From Isoperla grammatica (taxonomy: Eukaryota > Arthropoda > Insecta > Plecoptera > Perlodidae): 64,000 nt of DNA. Every line of letters begins with the position of its first letter. Position 1 is the stretch's first letter. Where the stretch lies: the NCBI GenBank assembly GCA_945910005.1, contig OX246739.1, forward strand, positions 75,395,295 to 75,459,294, read 5' to 3'. This document shows, one piece after another, positions 46,347 through 58,816 of the stretch. The position numbers were made by a program, and so were the translations under genes. Below the pieces are notes generated by a model. The model saw only the letters and a program-made list of their open reading frames with translations, did not search any database and was not told where the DNA came from.

Positions 46347-47332
46347 GACCCCTATTCTATAATTATCCCGGAACAAAATCAGGCCAGATCCGAATCATGA
46401 AATTTAATGTTCCCATTCCGGAACCAACAAAAAATGAGAAATATGTATAGCCATTTTATAACCTAGACCAGAATGGGGTGGACAGATCGGGCAAGTCATG
46501 GACGGAAGACATCACAAAGCGACTGAGCCACTGAAGCTAGGCCTATAACCAATCAGAAACTGCTTTTCAAACAGCTGACATAGCATGCAGTGGTGGCGAT
46601 GAATTAGCAGGGTTTGCTACTTTCATTAAATTTTAACTATTGTTAGGGCTGTTACATTTTTTATTTTATTATATTAATGATATATTTTATTTTGTCTGAA
46701 GATAATTTGAAAATAAAGCCCTAGCCTAGCTAGATGAACAACTATTTACTTGGGCTTAATTTACTATTTTTAATGATTTAGACTTTGGCCTAACGTAAGG
46801 AAGATACAGCAAACTAGCTAGCAGTGGCAATGGCTCAATAAACCCTTGAAAAAAAAGTTTGAAACTATTGCTTTTGTACATTCGTACATTATAAACATAT
46901 CCTGAGCAATAATTAGTGGTAGAAAAAAAAATTGGGTTTGAAAACTCAACCTTTAACGGGAGGTCGAACTCGCTAACCACTGCGCCATGGATGGAGTCAT
47001 GAAACTAGGTGAGATTGTGACCTGCATGTAGGCAAATCGGTTCCAAATCAAATGTTTATTATGTTTTTTATTATTACGTACTTTCCATTCCTTTCACCCT
47101 AAAATAATTTTTAAATGCAATTTAAAAGGTGATATGTAACTGTTATTTTGTGCTAGAACAAAATTTTGAATATCTGCTTCATGGTACAAAGAGGTGCTTC
47201 CGGGATTTACGTTTCCATTCTAGGCAATATTTGCCAGATCGGACTCAGAAAAAGTTACATTATCGCTTTCGCCCGCTTTCGACCCAAAGCGGCCCGGATT
47301 CAAAACAGGATACTAATTACAGAATAGGGGTC
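46347..47332. mobile_element. 986-bp TIR element, class uncertain
   Basis: The left end GACCCCTATTCTATAATTA and the right end (inverse GACCCCTATTCTGTAATTA) differ by one base, flanked by CAG on both sides. The 3-bp flank could be a target duplication of Harbinger type or part of the ends. No transposase is recognisable. Confidence 0.65.
46940..46995 (-). other. tRNA-like relic
   Basis: The minus strand reads GGCGCAGTGGTTAGCGAGTTCGACC, an A-box-like word next to a shortened B-box. It is probably a SINE remnant inside the TIR element. Confidence 0.3.
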
Positions 47333-50300
47333 CAGTGCACTATTCGAGTAGGCTAACAATTATAAGCTAACGAACAATTTTGTTTCATCTAGAACATGTT
47401 CCAGTACGTTTGTACCACATTACATATGTGACAGTTACATAAAACAAAGAAAAGCAGTAAAAATGTACGAGAAAAGACCTAGGCTTATATGTATATGTGT
47501 ATACATTTTACCGGTAGTCGTGGTTTTGATTGCTAAATTTTTTGGCCTCTTACTGATATGTTGTGGATTTGTGCAACTTTAAGTGAGCTGCAAGTACAAT
47601 ATGGTGTGACAAGAAAGAGATAGTATTTCAACAGATATTAGTAGCAGGGGCTAGGCTAGTAGGTGTACAGTTCATTATTATATATCAGTATCACATATTT
47701 CTTATCATACGTAACTTCTTATACGTGTTTGCCTCCTTGAGGTGTATGTGTTTGACATTGTTAATGCTGTATCTGTATTTTGCCAACTTGTAACCTCTTT
47801 GGCTACTTAGGTACCAGACCATAGTCCAGTCAATTTTTAATTTACTTATCTACATACATCAAGTGCCATTGGATTCAAGTTGTGGCCAGTACTGCAGAAG
47901 CTTCTGGCTGGTTGGGCTGGCTTTAGGTGGTTAGTTACCATATGGAATTATTTCATCAATGCCATGGATACAGACTAAATTAGTTTATTTTGTTTGCATA
48001 TTTTGCATGTCTTGTGTGCAGCCACCAATAAATTGGAATATATATGCAGTACAGAGTACTGTACTCAGATAAAATTGGTACCTGATTCCGAAAATGATAA
48101 CCCAAACTGACCTTAAGTCTGCCCCTGATTTTATATGTTACTGCTTGGCGGCTGTACACAATCTCAAAATGTATTTGTGTACATACCATATTGTCTGTTA
48201 ATTTTATTTTGTCATAGTAAATCTCGCCATTGTTTTGTGTGCTGGTAGTCCTCACTACCCTGAATAGATCTAGTCTGTTTCATGTTTTACCATTGCCATT
48301 TGTATATCTAAAATGTGTTGTTAAAGGTATATTTGAATGTACAACCTTACATAAAAGAATTAAGTGTATGATATTAGACAAAGTCAGGCATATTCAGTTT
48401 ACTGTTTACTATTTCCTTGATTTTGAATCAATTTTGATTCCGTGTATGAAATATCAGTCATTTGTAGAATAACTTAAATGTTTATACGTAGATACTAAGA
48501 GTTTTAAATTGCATTCAAAAAATAAATAGTTATTACATACTACATTGTATGTTACTACAGTTATTGTAAAGCATCTTGATAATTATGGCAGGTAATGCTG
48601 CTAGAATTTGATTGAGCTGTTAGTTTTTGACAAGCAAGCCCACTGTGTTTTTACGTTTTCTGACTGAGAATGTCTTTAGAGGAGAAGTACACAGCTACGG
48701 TATATTAATTACGAGTGTAGTTTAGTTTGTCTAGGGAACCAGCTTGTGGCTGAGAGATAGTATTGAGAGGGCAACAATCATTGTGACTCAGTGTCTTCTA
48801 TCTTGGAGTTGGAGTTATGTCCACCTGGTCAATTTTCAAAGTGATACTTATACTTACCTATATTGTCTGTTACTATCGGTATGTGAGTTGCCAATTCCAA
48901 AGAAGTAAGAAAGAATTTTAAATCACTTCTGTGATACGATACTTGATTAAGATAAGAAATTGGTCAGGGCAATATTTTTCGATGAGAATTCGTAGTAGAC
49001 CTAATATGAGGTAGGTGGAGTCGATGTTGTTAATAGTTTTTTAATAATGTACGAGTTCTATCCATCCAGGTGCTACTCTTTGAATTTGCTTTGTTTTTTA
49101 GATGTAGCCTAGGGATGATTTTAATTACTAGAAGCTTGAATTATAACAAGATTTAAAAGTGAACTTGACAGTCTGTAATATGGAACAATAATGTTACAGA
49201 TTGTAATGGACAGTTAATTGCCCATAGAAAATGATGTCGTGTTTTTTATGAATATTTTTGTGTTAGTTCCTACCTTCGAGATAAATACAATAATACTACC
49301 CAGTCCTATGTTGGTTCATACAAGTAGCATCTCATTTGGAAGTCTTATCAATATCGATGGTCTTTCTGTAGGCCTAGATAAGCCATATACTCAATACAGT
49401 AAAGAGTGCAATGAACAGTGAACACTTAGTAGTCTTAATGACAAATTGAAATTATAAAACCATGTTCTCATTATTCAGGTGGCTTAATATTATTGTGGTG
49501 AATTGTGTTTTGTAGGGTTGTGCGAAACTGCTCTTTTTTGTTTCGATCCAAACTCAAAACTTGAAAAAAGGATGGGAAAAATAAAAATCCTGTTATTCAG
49601 TCACATTTATATTTTCACTTTAGGTAGTTTATAGATTGAATTACAATTATTCAACATGATTGTGTCATACCTCCTAATGGATAAATGCATATTGCCTACT
49701 TTAAATGCACATTTGGTTGGGTCTCTTAAATTTTAAAAGTGCATGGGCTGTAATATGAAAGCAAAATACTATTTAATATTTATGATAAGTTACTAAACCA
49801 ATTAAAAAAATAAACCAATTATGTTGATGGGTTAAACTCAAAACTTTTTTGAACTTTGAACCCGAACCAAACTATTGTTAAGTTCAAGTACGAACTTTCG
49901 CGCAATGCTAGTGATTTGCAAATATGAAATATTACATGGGACATGGTCACATCTAGGGCTATTTTTTATTTTACACCAATAAACGTGTATATAATAAGAA
50001 CTGCTTTGTGACTAGTCATTAGTACCAATGTACTAATTGCAAACTTATGTACATGACCTCCACTAAAACCTTTGTTCACTGATGCCATTTACAGTATGAA
50101 ATAATAATAAAGCAAAGTGTTGTTTCTTTCACATTAAATGTTTTGTAAAACGTTCTAGCTTATACGAGAGTAAATTATACCGGAGTGAGTTAAATGTAAA
50201 GTTTATTGTATTACATTTTGAATTTCATACACACATTACATTACACATTATATTATACATTTTATCGAACAGTACTAGCTCGCACATTTGTGGTATATGT

Positions 50301-50580
50301 TGATTGAGCGTGCTTTGGTTCAAGAGATGCCTGTGACTGAGGAAGATGGCACACCTGCAACACAATATGTGTTTGGCTGCAAGATAGCCGTACGTTGTTC
50401 ATTGTAACAAGCAACTACAGTACCGTACCACTAACAAAAGTTAAGTTCACTCTAGACTAGACTTTGAGCAAAATTGAAGAAAGCAAAGTTTAGCAAAAAA
50501 ATGCAGTGGTGTCCACAAATTGTATGCCACTGCATTTACAAAACAAACTTGTTCCATCTATGAGTATGTGACGTAATACT
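47333..50580. other. Long AT-rich stretch without recognised genes
   Basis: No conserved open frame, tRNA-like box or inverted ends on either strand. Several short open frames are at chance length for this composition. Confidence 0.45.
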
Positions 50581-53500
50581 GATAGTAGAAGCAACGAAGG
50601 CAAAAATCTGGTTTATCCGCCACTAATTGCAAGAGTTTTGTTTTTTATGTTCACATATTCTAAAAAATGTGCTGATTACGCACATATAAAGTCTACCACC
50701 GAAATCTGATGGGAAATTGCTTTAATTTGCATTTTAATTACGCATAATTAAAATAAAAAATATTTTGTTTATCGAAACTGATTGCCAAATTACAAAATGC
50801 TTTCACCTTAATGCACGAGGAGTTTATATTTACATCAAATGAATTTTTAAAAATTAAAAACAAGTCATTAAATTGCGATTAAATTACATTTTAATCAAAT
50901 TTACATAAGTTGAATCAAAATTAAATTCTAGGAAAATTAATCGAAAAAAATTAGTCTTCTTCATTAAAACGTCTTTATTATGAGTCAATTGACAACATAT
51001 ATAACGATTATCAAAAGTCTACCACTTTTGATTACGTTTGAATCAATTTAATTGTGGCCTATAATTTTTTAATCGATAAATGAGCCGTATTGGTCGTTTG
51101 TGAAGTCTCATCAACATCATTATGTACCACAATAAACATGCATATATATGTGATATGTTCACATTGTACTCGTCAGGTGTATATCGCTAATTAGTTTGTA
51201 CTTAATTATGCTAATTAGTAATTAATTGCTAATTATTGAAGAATAATTCGAATATGGCGGAATTGCATGAAAATAATTATCGATCTTAAATATAATACAG
51301 AATCCACAAAGATTTCGAACTGTAATCGAACAAATTAATGTAATATTACAAATTAATAATATAGAATGTATGCTGGATTGCTCATAAAATAGCTACAAAT
51401 AATTGATTATTGTGATTATTGAAAATAACATAAAGGCATGGTTTGTTTGGCTTGCAGTATTCCACATACTGAAACCAAAAGTAGCCATAATCTAGACGAA
51501 TAAATTACCGCTAAGCAGGGAAAAATATGTTTGTTGGAATGTTTTGAGTTAATTCTGTGGGCTGCAGATAATTAGAAGGGATTATGAGCTCTAAAAATAT
51601 CTCCTTGAAGTTATTGGGGGTCGCACACCTGGTTGATTATTGTCATTCTGCTTTCGGACGTGGTTGGAGAAAAGTGCAATCCGTCTGTGAATATTGTCTA
51701 GTAGTGTTTTTCCGTGCTGTACCGATAGACGATGTTGAAAACACCGGTGGTAAGTCTCTTGATTTTGAAATACATATTATGCTTTTCGATTAATTTCGTA
51801 TCATTGAGGGTGCATCCAAAGTGCGAGTGTTTCTGGTGGGTTGGTTGGTGGGAGGGCCGTGTGGGTGGGTGGGGGGGGGGGGGGTGATTTAGATTGAATA
51901 ATTACAAAACCGAATTATTAATTCTATTCAATAGTCATTCAGTACACTGTTCCCCTACTTCTTACATTATTCAATTTGATCAACACACATAATCATTCTA
52001 TTAGATAACAGTTGAGGATGACATCGTTCGGGTATCAGTCATAGTAATCCATAGTACCCGAATCCTATTCATAGTTTCAGATTCCGTTATTATGAAATGT
52101 ATTGTAATCGTGAGAGAACACAAAATCGTTTATACATGTGCAACCACGGTTTGTTAAGTGGTATTAGTTCGTTTCCACTTACTTGTTTTTAGTAAATCTC
52201 GCGCCAATCGGTCACTAAACATATTCTGTTTCTCGATCCAAATGCGGCAAAGTGATAAGATAGGTCGGGCAGTCATTTGTAACCCGACCAGTCGAACTAT
52301 TTTGTAGTCGCATTAACAAAAGTTCCCACCGCAAAACGGAAATTTTCAAAATACGATTGCGGGATCAGAATTATCAAAGTAAACGAGTTCGTGTGTATCA
52401 TATTTTTATATCCGATTTAATCCCTAAACCACGTCTACTCACGTGCTACAGTGCCCCCTCTCACCAGCCCCACCTCCTCACCGCACACACAAAATGCAGT
52501 ACAGTAATTCTGTAACATTGGGCGGGGCACTGAAACGATTCTGGGCAAACATTTAATATTATACTTTTTAATTTATAGACCCACGACCATAAACAATTCA
52601 ATGATGGGGACAAAACAGTTCGATTGGGCAACAAAGGCATTGATAGCATCACAATAGCAAGTGATGCAAGAGGTGTTGTTATCAATCTGGTCTCTGGAGA
52701 CCAGGTGATCAAAACATGTCGAAGAGATTTTTGTCACCCTAAAGCTATCAAATTGTTTCTTAAAAATAAAAATCAATTTGACAAGGAAAAACAAACTAAA
52801 CATCGCCTCGCACCCTGCGTTCAGAAGTTGCAAATTTTGACTACAGAACCCATTGTTATTTATGCGGTGATTCGGCATCTCTTGATAAAAAACGCAAACT
52901 AACGAATGTTTTCCCAGTTAGAAGCCAATCTGTTGATAAATGTATTTTTAAATTGTGTGATGAACGTGGACATGATGCACGATATTCCAAATGCGTTATT
53001 TGTTTATTTTTTACCAAATTCAAAATTTAAATTGTTTGTTTATCAAATTGGGTTTGTTTATTATTGTTTTAAAATGTTTTATGCAATATTTTTTGATTAT
53101 TTTAAGCAACTGATTGAACATTGTCTACTACAAAAAACTTGAATGCACTTGGTTTACTTTGCTTGTGGACGCGAGATTCAGAACATGACATAATTATGTA
53201 ATTATGTTGTAAACACGATTGTGACATAATTCTTTTTGTTCATAATGTTACCCGTATTTGCCATAAATAACACAATATAACTGACCCAATTCAAATTGAA
53301 TCGCTCGTTATAGTTAGAAAGATGTAAATAAATACAAATGTGTACCTTACTTCACAGCGTTATCTGTTATCAATCCTAATTATATCACTAATCAATAATG
53401 TATAGTACGGATATGACTCGTACTGACACAATACGTGTGTGGGTAAAGTGGCATAGTAGAATTAAGTAAAAACTTGATTATTGGTATTGTTGTTTGCATC

Positions 53501-54336
53501 ACACATTACATAAAATTAATGATAGTATTAATATCAGTATTCAATTAAATTATAGGCAATGAGTTTTATTTTGATGATAAGCGATTGCCAATTTCGAATG
53601 TTGTTCAATATAAAAGCTATTTATGTGAAGTTCATTAATTTATTTTTGTAGGATTTTCAATATTTTAATTATTCATTAATAATGAGCTATTAATTACTAA
53701 TTAGCATAATTAATTACAAATTAATTAGCGATATACACCTGAGTACGATGTGAAAATATCACATATATATATATGCATGTTTATTGTGGTTCATAATGAT
53801 GTTGATGAGACTTCACAAGCGACCAATACGGCCCATTTATCGATTAAAAAGTTATAGGCCACAATTAAATTGATTGAAACGTAATCAAAAGTGGTAGACT
53901 TTTGATGATCGTTATATATGTTGTCAACTGGTTCATAATAAAGACGTTTTTTGAAGTAGACTCATTTTTTTTTTTATTCGTTTTCCTAGAATTAAATTTT
54001 GAATAAACTTATGTAAATTTGATTAAAATGTAATTTAATCGCAATTTAATGACTTTTATGATATTTTTAAAAATTCATTTGATGTAAATATTAATTCCTT
54101 GTGAATTAAGTTGAAAACATTTTGTAATTTGGCAATCAGTTTCGATAGAAAAAATAATTTTAATTTTAATTATGCGTTATTAAAATGCAAATTAAAGCAA
54201 TTTCCCATCAGATTTCAGTGGTAGACTTTATATGTGCGTAATCAGCACATTTTTTAGAATATGTGAACACAAAAAACAAAACTCTTGCAATTTGTGGGGA
54301 TCAAAACCGTTCTTTGCTTCTACTATGAGGTCTAGG
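50581..54336 (+). mobile_element. 3.75-kb element with about 670-bp inverted ends
   Basis: The left arm (about 50581-51250) and right arm (about 53660-54336) are inverted copies. Shared words include ATTGCAAGAGTTTTGTTTTTT, AATGTGCTGATTACGCACATA and GACAACATATATAACGAT, and both arms hold an ATTAG/CTAAT-rich inner end. The middle (51250-53660) has a decayed protein region (separate entry) and a G14 run at 51871-51884. The terminal target duplication could not be read with confidence. Confidence 0.8.
52579..53010 (+). pseudogene. Cysteine-motif protein fragment of uncertain element family
   Basis: It starts after an ATTTATAG acceptor-like site. The first frame reads a TVRLGNKGIDSI segment, a VVINLVSGDQVIKTCRRDFCHPKAI segment and a basic run. 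From about 52815 the similarity continues in another frame: LRSEVANFDYRTHCYLCGDSA, then KCIFKLCDERGHDARY. This C..DFC, CYLCG, LCDERG order recalls a family of uncharacterised, often multicopy proteins in fish and invertebrate genomes that look transposon-linked. That link is from memory. It is frameshifted and truncated at its C-terminus, so not functional here. Confidence 0.5.
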
Positions 54337-56246
54337 TTTGCTGGTTCATCTTCATTGAATATCATTCATTATGTATAATTATTTAATCATCAAAATAGTT
54401 CTGACTAATTTCAGCATTCTGCTATCTGATTGCTAATGATTAAAGCCAGGGAAAAACTTTTGATATGTTAAAGGTGATCATGTTTAAGAACTTTGGGTAA
54501 ATGGAAAAAAAATCCAAAATAATCTGCTGCGTTCGGCAGCGATTTCAGTGATTTTCCGACTGAACCTGGATTGACGTCACTGCCAGTCGAGTGCCGGCCG
54601 GCCGAGCTTCGTATTCACGCTCGGTCCCCGCTCCCTGCATCACACTGCACTCAGTAGGCCTATAGCTTTCTTCATATCAGTAGTTAGCTGGACACTGTGG
54701 AGTAATAACGCGTGCCACACATGAAGGGAACAGTACGATAATATTGATTTGTAAGTGTGCGTGGTGTATGTAAGACAAAATATAGACTGGTGTTGTATAT
54801 ATACAGCACGGTGCGCGACGCTAAACCCAACTTGGGCCCCAAAATATCTAGCAGACAATAAAATTAGAAATACAGAAACTTCCTAACATGTCTCCTACAT
54901 GAGATATGCACTAGCATTTATCTCAAGTGTGTTCAAAACCCAGCGTGGGGAGTTGTAATTGATAACTTGAGATACTTGAGGAGACTTCTATGCACTTTCC
55001 ATTGCACTAGTATATGTAAACAAATACAGAAGACAAAAGACAGATGACGATTGGAGAAACATACAAGTGACGCAGATGAAAGTTGAGAAGTGTGCGCCCC
55101 CCGTCACCCCTTAGATTCTGCACACATTCAATACGTCCATTTATTGGACGAACAAACTACTCGGTAGCACTCGCAGTTCGAGCAAATTGTTAGATTTGTC
55201 TGTGATTATGCACTATTTAGACAAATCTAATGATAAGCTTCTACCCTAACCTGATTAGTATGAAGATCACATGGTCGATACGATAGACAATGTGGAAGTG
55301 TAGTGTAGTATTACAAATACCTACATTGTTTAGCCTGAAATAGCTTTTGGGACATTTATGAAAGCATTTACCCAGGTGAATACATTGTTTCACAAGAATA
55401 CAATGCAATAATGCGGGTAAAGTATTCAAACAAATACTAATAGTAGATGTTAGTCCGGCCATGTATATTTATTTATCTTCACTAATAAATTGGACCTCGA
55501 AACGAAATGCACGGCTGCTAGGGCTCAACTGATAGTGTTTAAGAGAGCTAAGCTACATTGCTTATCTGTCCGCTCGGGTTTACTCTAGGAGCTGCCGGCC
55601 AGTGACGTCATTTCTGTGCAGCGATATTTTAAAACTCGATTTACTTAGCCACCAGATGTCGGATGAAGCTGAATCGGGGACCTGCTACCACGAAATTGAA
55701 TAATGATTGATATAATGTGCGGTGCGGCCAAGTTGAGACAAGGCCTTAACGAACAATGAATTACTAGTGTTGTAGAAATCACTTTGTATCAAAGTGAAGT
55801 TGCGTGCCCAGAAAATCGTCCTGGTCTATTTGCTTTCGATTACAATACCAGTCATCAGTACAATGGGCATACCGATATAAGCAGATCTTTACAATGTTAC
55901 TAGTAACTACATAAAAGGGAGTGGGTGAATTGCAAAACAAAACATATTTTGTTTTTTAAAATTTTTGTAGTATTATGAATAAATAATATCAAACTTGGAG
56001 TATCACTCGATAGACAATTTATCATAAAAAGTAAAAAACTTTCAGAAATACAGTCTTGTGTAATTGCAAGGGGGAATTGGTAAAATGCTAACACCTAAGA
56101 ATGTGTTAACCTGTGCAATAGTTATAAAGAAGCCCACCTGTACCAGTTCATGGATGATTTTTACTTTCAATTGTCATCTAATGTTGAACAACCATTTAAA
56201 CCATTTGCATATGCCTGTCCATGAAACTTCAAGAATTAAGAATTTG
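54337..56246. other. Intergenic sequence with two CRE-like octamers
   Basis: No gene recognised. TGACGTCA occurs at 54572-54579 in a GC-richer patch (CCGGCCGGCCG near 54595) and at 55603-55610. These could mark promoters, but no exon was identified nearby. Confidence 0.4.
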
Positions 56247-57109
56247 GTTAAAAGTAGTGTTGCCCAACGATATTTTTTTCAACATCGATATCGGCGCCAT
56301 TTCGACGATATCGCTCGCGATATCGTCGTATCAAAATCAACATCGATATCGCGATATCGAATTTTTTTCGGCGGTAATAAAACAATACATAAGAAATTAT
56401 AGTCAATTTAAAGTGTTTTCGCCGTGGCCTGCAGTAAGCGTTGTTGCAGTTAGTGCCTTCACGTCTATTCCCCCCCCCCCCCCCCCCCCCCCCCCACGGG
56501 ATATCACAATAACATCAACTTGAACATTATCCGCCCGTGGCCTGCAGTATGAGATGCTGCATAGCGATTAAGGCTTGAATTCGCGGTGTCGCGTGATGAC
56601 GAGTCAACTGTCTGGGATCGGCTATTGACAGCCGTAAAAGTATCAACACAACATCTGAACAAGAACATTCTTCTCGGAAAGAATTCGGGGTTCCAGGTAC
56701 AAATAGTTGAATGGGTCCAATGTCTCGACGCAAACAAAGGGAACTCGCCGGCCCCGTACGGCCATCTGTGTGTGGGGAGGGGGGGGGGGGGGGTAGATGT
56801 GCAGTTATAAACTGCAGCAACGCGTACTGCAGACCGCGGGAGAAATACTTCAAGTTGACAATGATATCCTCGAGGGTTGGGGGGGGGGGGGGGGGGGTTA
56901 GGTACTCAGTGACAATGCTGCAACAACGCATACTGCAGCAACACATACTGCAGACCATAGCAGAAATATTTTAATATTTTGAGGTGACCACGATATCGCG
57001 ATATTTTCGATATGACACTACCATATCGATATCGAAATTAACGGCGATTTTCCCACGATATCGATATCGTATCGAATAATCGATATCGTTGGGCAACACT
57101 AGTTAAAAG
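56247..57109. mobile_element. 847-bp hAT MITE with GTTAAAAG duplications
   Basis: The element at 56255-57101 starts TAGTGTTGCCCAACGATAT and ends with its exact inverse, flanked by GTTAAAAG at 56247-56254 and 57102-57109. Subterminal regions are packed with CGATATCG words. The middle holds C26, G15 and G19 runs and repeats of an ACTGCAG word. No transposase. Confidence 0.92.
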
Positions 57110-57756
57110 GTTACTCACTCTATAATGAGCTCATCAAAGAATGTATATAGTACTCACAGATAATGTCTGAAGTAGTTTGAAAACATCTAGTGTGATATTT
57201 TGTCTGTAGACAACACGGTTAAGACTAATGTTTATATCTTATCTATGTATGTACAAAAATCAAAATAACTACTACGTAGTACTATAATTAATTTGGGCCT
57301 GGGTTTACTTCTAGCTGCAATATTATAAATAATATTAAAAGCATTGGTGATATGTTGGATGAATCCACTAGCCATAAAATAATAAAATGTTATGTATAGT
57401 ATTTCTTTAAACATGCTTGCAAAAGTATATTTGTTTGTTGACATTTCACAAAGCTATTTTGTAAGGTAGTAATTAGTACCTATTAAATTAAAGTAAGAGT
57501 TCTCTATGACAAACATTATATGTTTGAAAATGCAGTTGATTAAAAGCTCATGTAAATTTAATTACACATAAATACTTATTCTTCTGTATTGTTTTTGTTT
57601 CAACATATCTTGAGATCCCTTTTGAAATGAATTGTACGTGTTTTCCTCTTGGTTTTTGTGGTAAGTAAAAGGTAAGTAGGTAGTGTAAAAGTGAACTTCT
57701 TACATTGTATTCATGTTGTGGTGTATATATGTGTATCCTTTTCTGTGTGTGTTTGT

Positions 57757-58816
57757 ATTGGATTCAAAAAGGTGTGTCCCTTGATTTTGGAACATCGCAA
57801 ACAAATAAGTATGCCACATAGAGAAAAACCAAAACCACCATGAATTGAGAATGTTCTTTTGAGAATCATTTTAAACTACTGTACTGCTAATCTTTAATAG
57901 TGTTTTATGCCATATGTTTGTCACTGCAGGGTTTTGTATAAAGCAAACGGCCCGAAAATAGCATGTTTTTGCAATTCCCGACCTTTCGAAATTTGTAAAC
58001 GCAATACCACTCGAAATTTCAAAATAGGGCTTTACAGTTATTTCAAGGAATATACATGTACTGGCATAATGAAAATAAAATTTTAGTGTATTTATTGTGC
58101 TAAATTAAGATGTAATTAATTAGCATATTAACAGCTAAATACCAATATCCTGTAATTAGTGGATAAATTGCTCACAAAATATATATATTAAAATATTAGT
58201 AATAGTAACATGTTTCATGAAATCAAATGAACTCAGTGATTTTAAGGATCAAATAATGAACTTCTTTGATGCAGCGTGGCCTCCTCATCAACTCACAGTG
58301 CACGATATTTCATTGTTTTCTTAAAATCACCGAGTTCATTTGATTTCATGAAACATTTTCATAAAACTAATCTTTTAATATATGTTTAGGCCATTTGTGA
58401 GCAAATTATTCTATTCTAAAATTGTAAATTCTATTTGTCCACTAGTTACGTACAGGATATTGGTATTTATTTACTATTTAGTTAATATGCTAATTAATTA
58501 ATTACATGTTAATCAACAATTATAAATTAAATAAAATAATATTTTTAGTATGCCAGTTTATTACTTTAAATAATTGTGAAGCCTTATTTTGATATCTCGA
58601 GTCGTATTGCGGTTAAAAAATTCGAAAGATCGGGAATTGCAAAAACGTGCTATTTTTTGGCAGTTTGCCTGCAGTGACAAACGTACAGCATGAAGTAGTT
58701 TAAGGTAATTCTCAAAAAAAACGTTTCAATTTATGGTGGTTTGGTTTTTCTCTATGTGGCATATTTATCTGTTTGTGACGTTCCAAAGTCGAGGGACACG
58801 CCTTTTTGAATCCGAT
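57757..58816. mobile_element. 1.06-kb foldback element
   Basis: Starts ATTGGATTCAAAAAGG and ends with its near-inverse. Arms of about 500 bases share GCCACATAGAGAAAAACCAAA, TTTGTCACTGCAGG, TCGGGAATTGC-type and CATGAAATCAAATGAACTC words in mirrored order. The turn is near 58285. No open frame. Confidence 0.88.

Noticed and set aside
52906..53142. A separate 78-codon protein after the cysteine-motif region
   Set aside because: The conserved motifs run in a different frame here; this frame is AT-rich and phenylalanine-heavy, as expected by chance.
56504..56974. Short proline- or glycine-rich proteins
   Set aside because: They are translations of the poly-C and poly-G runs inside the hAT MITE.
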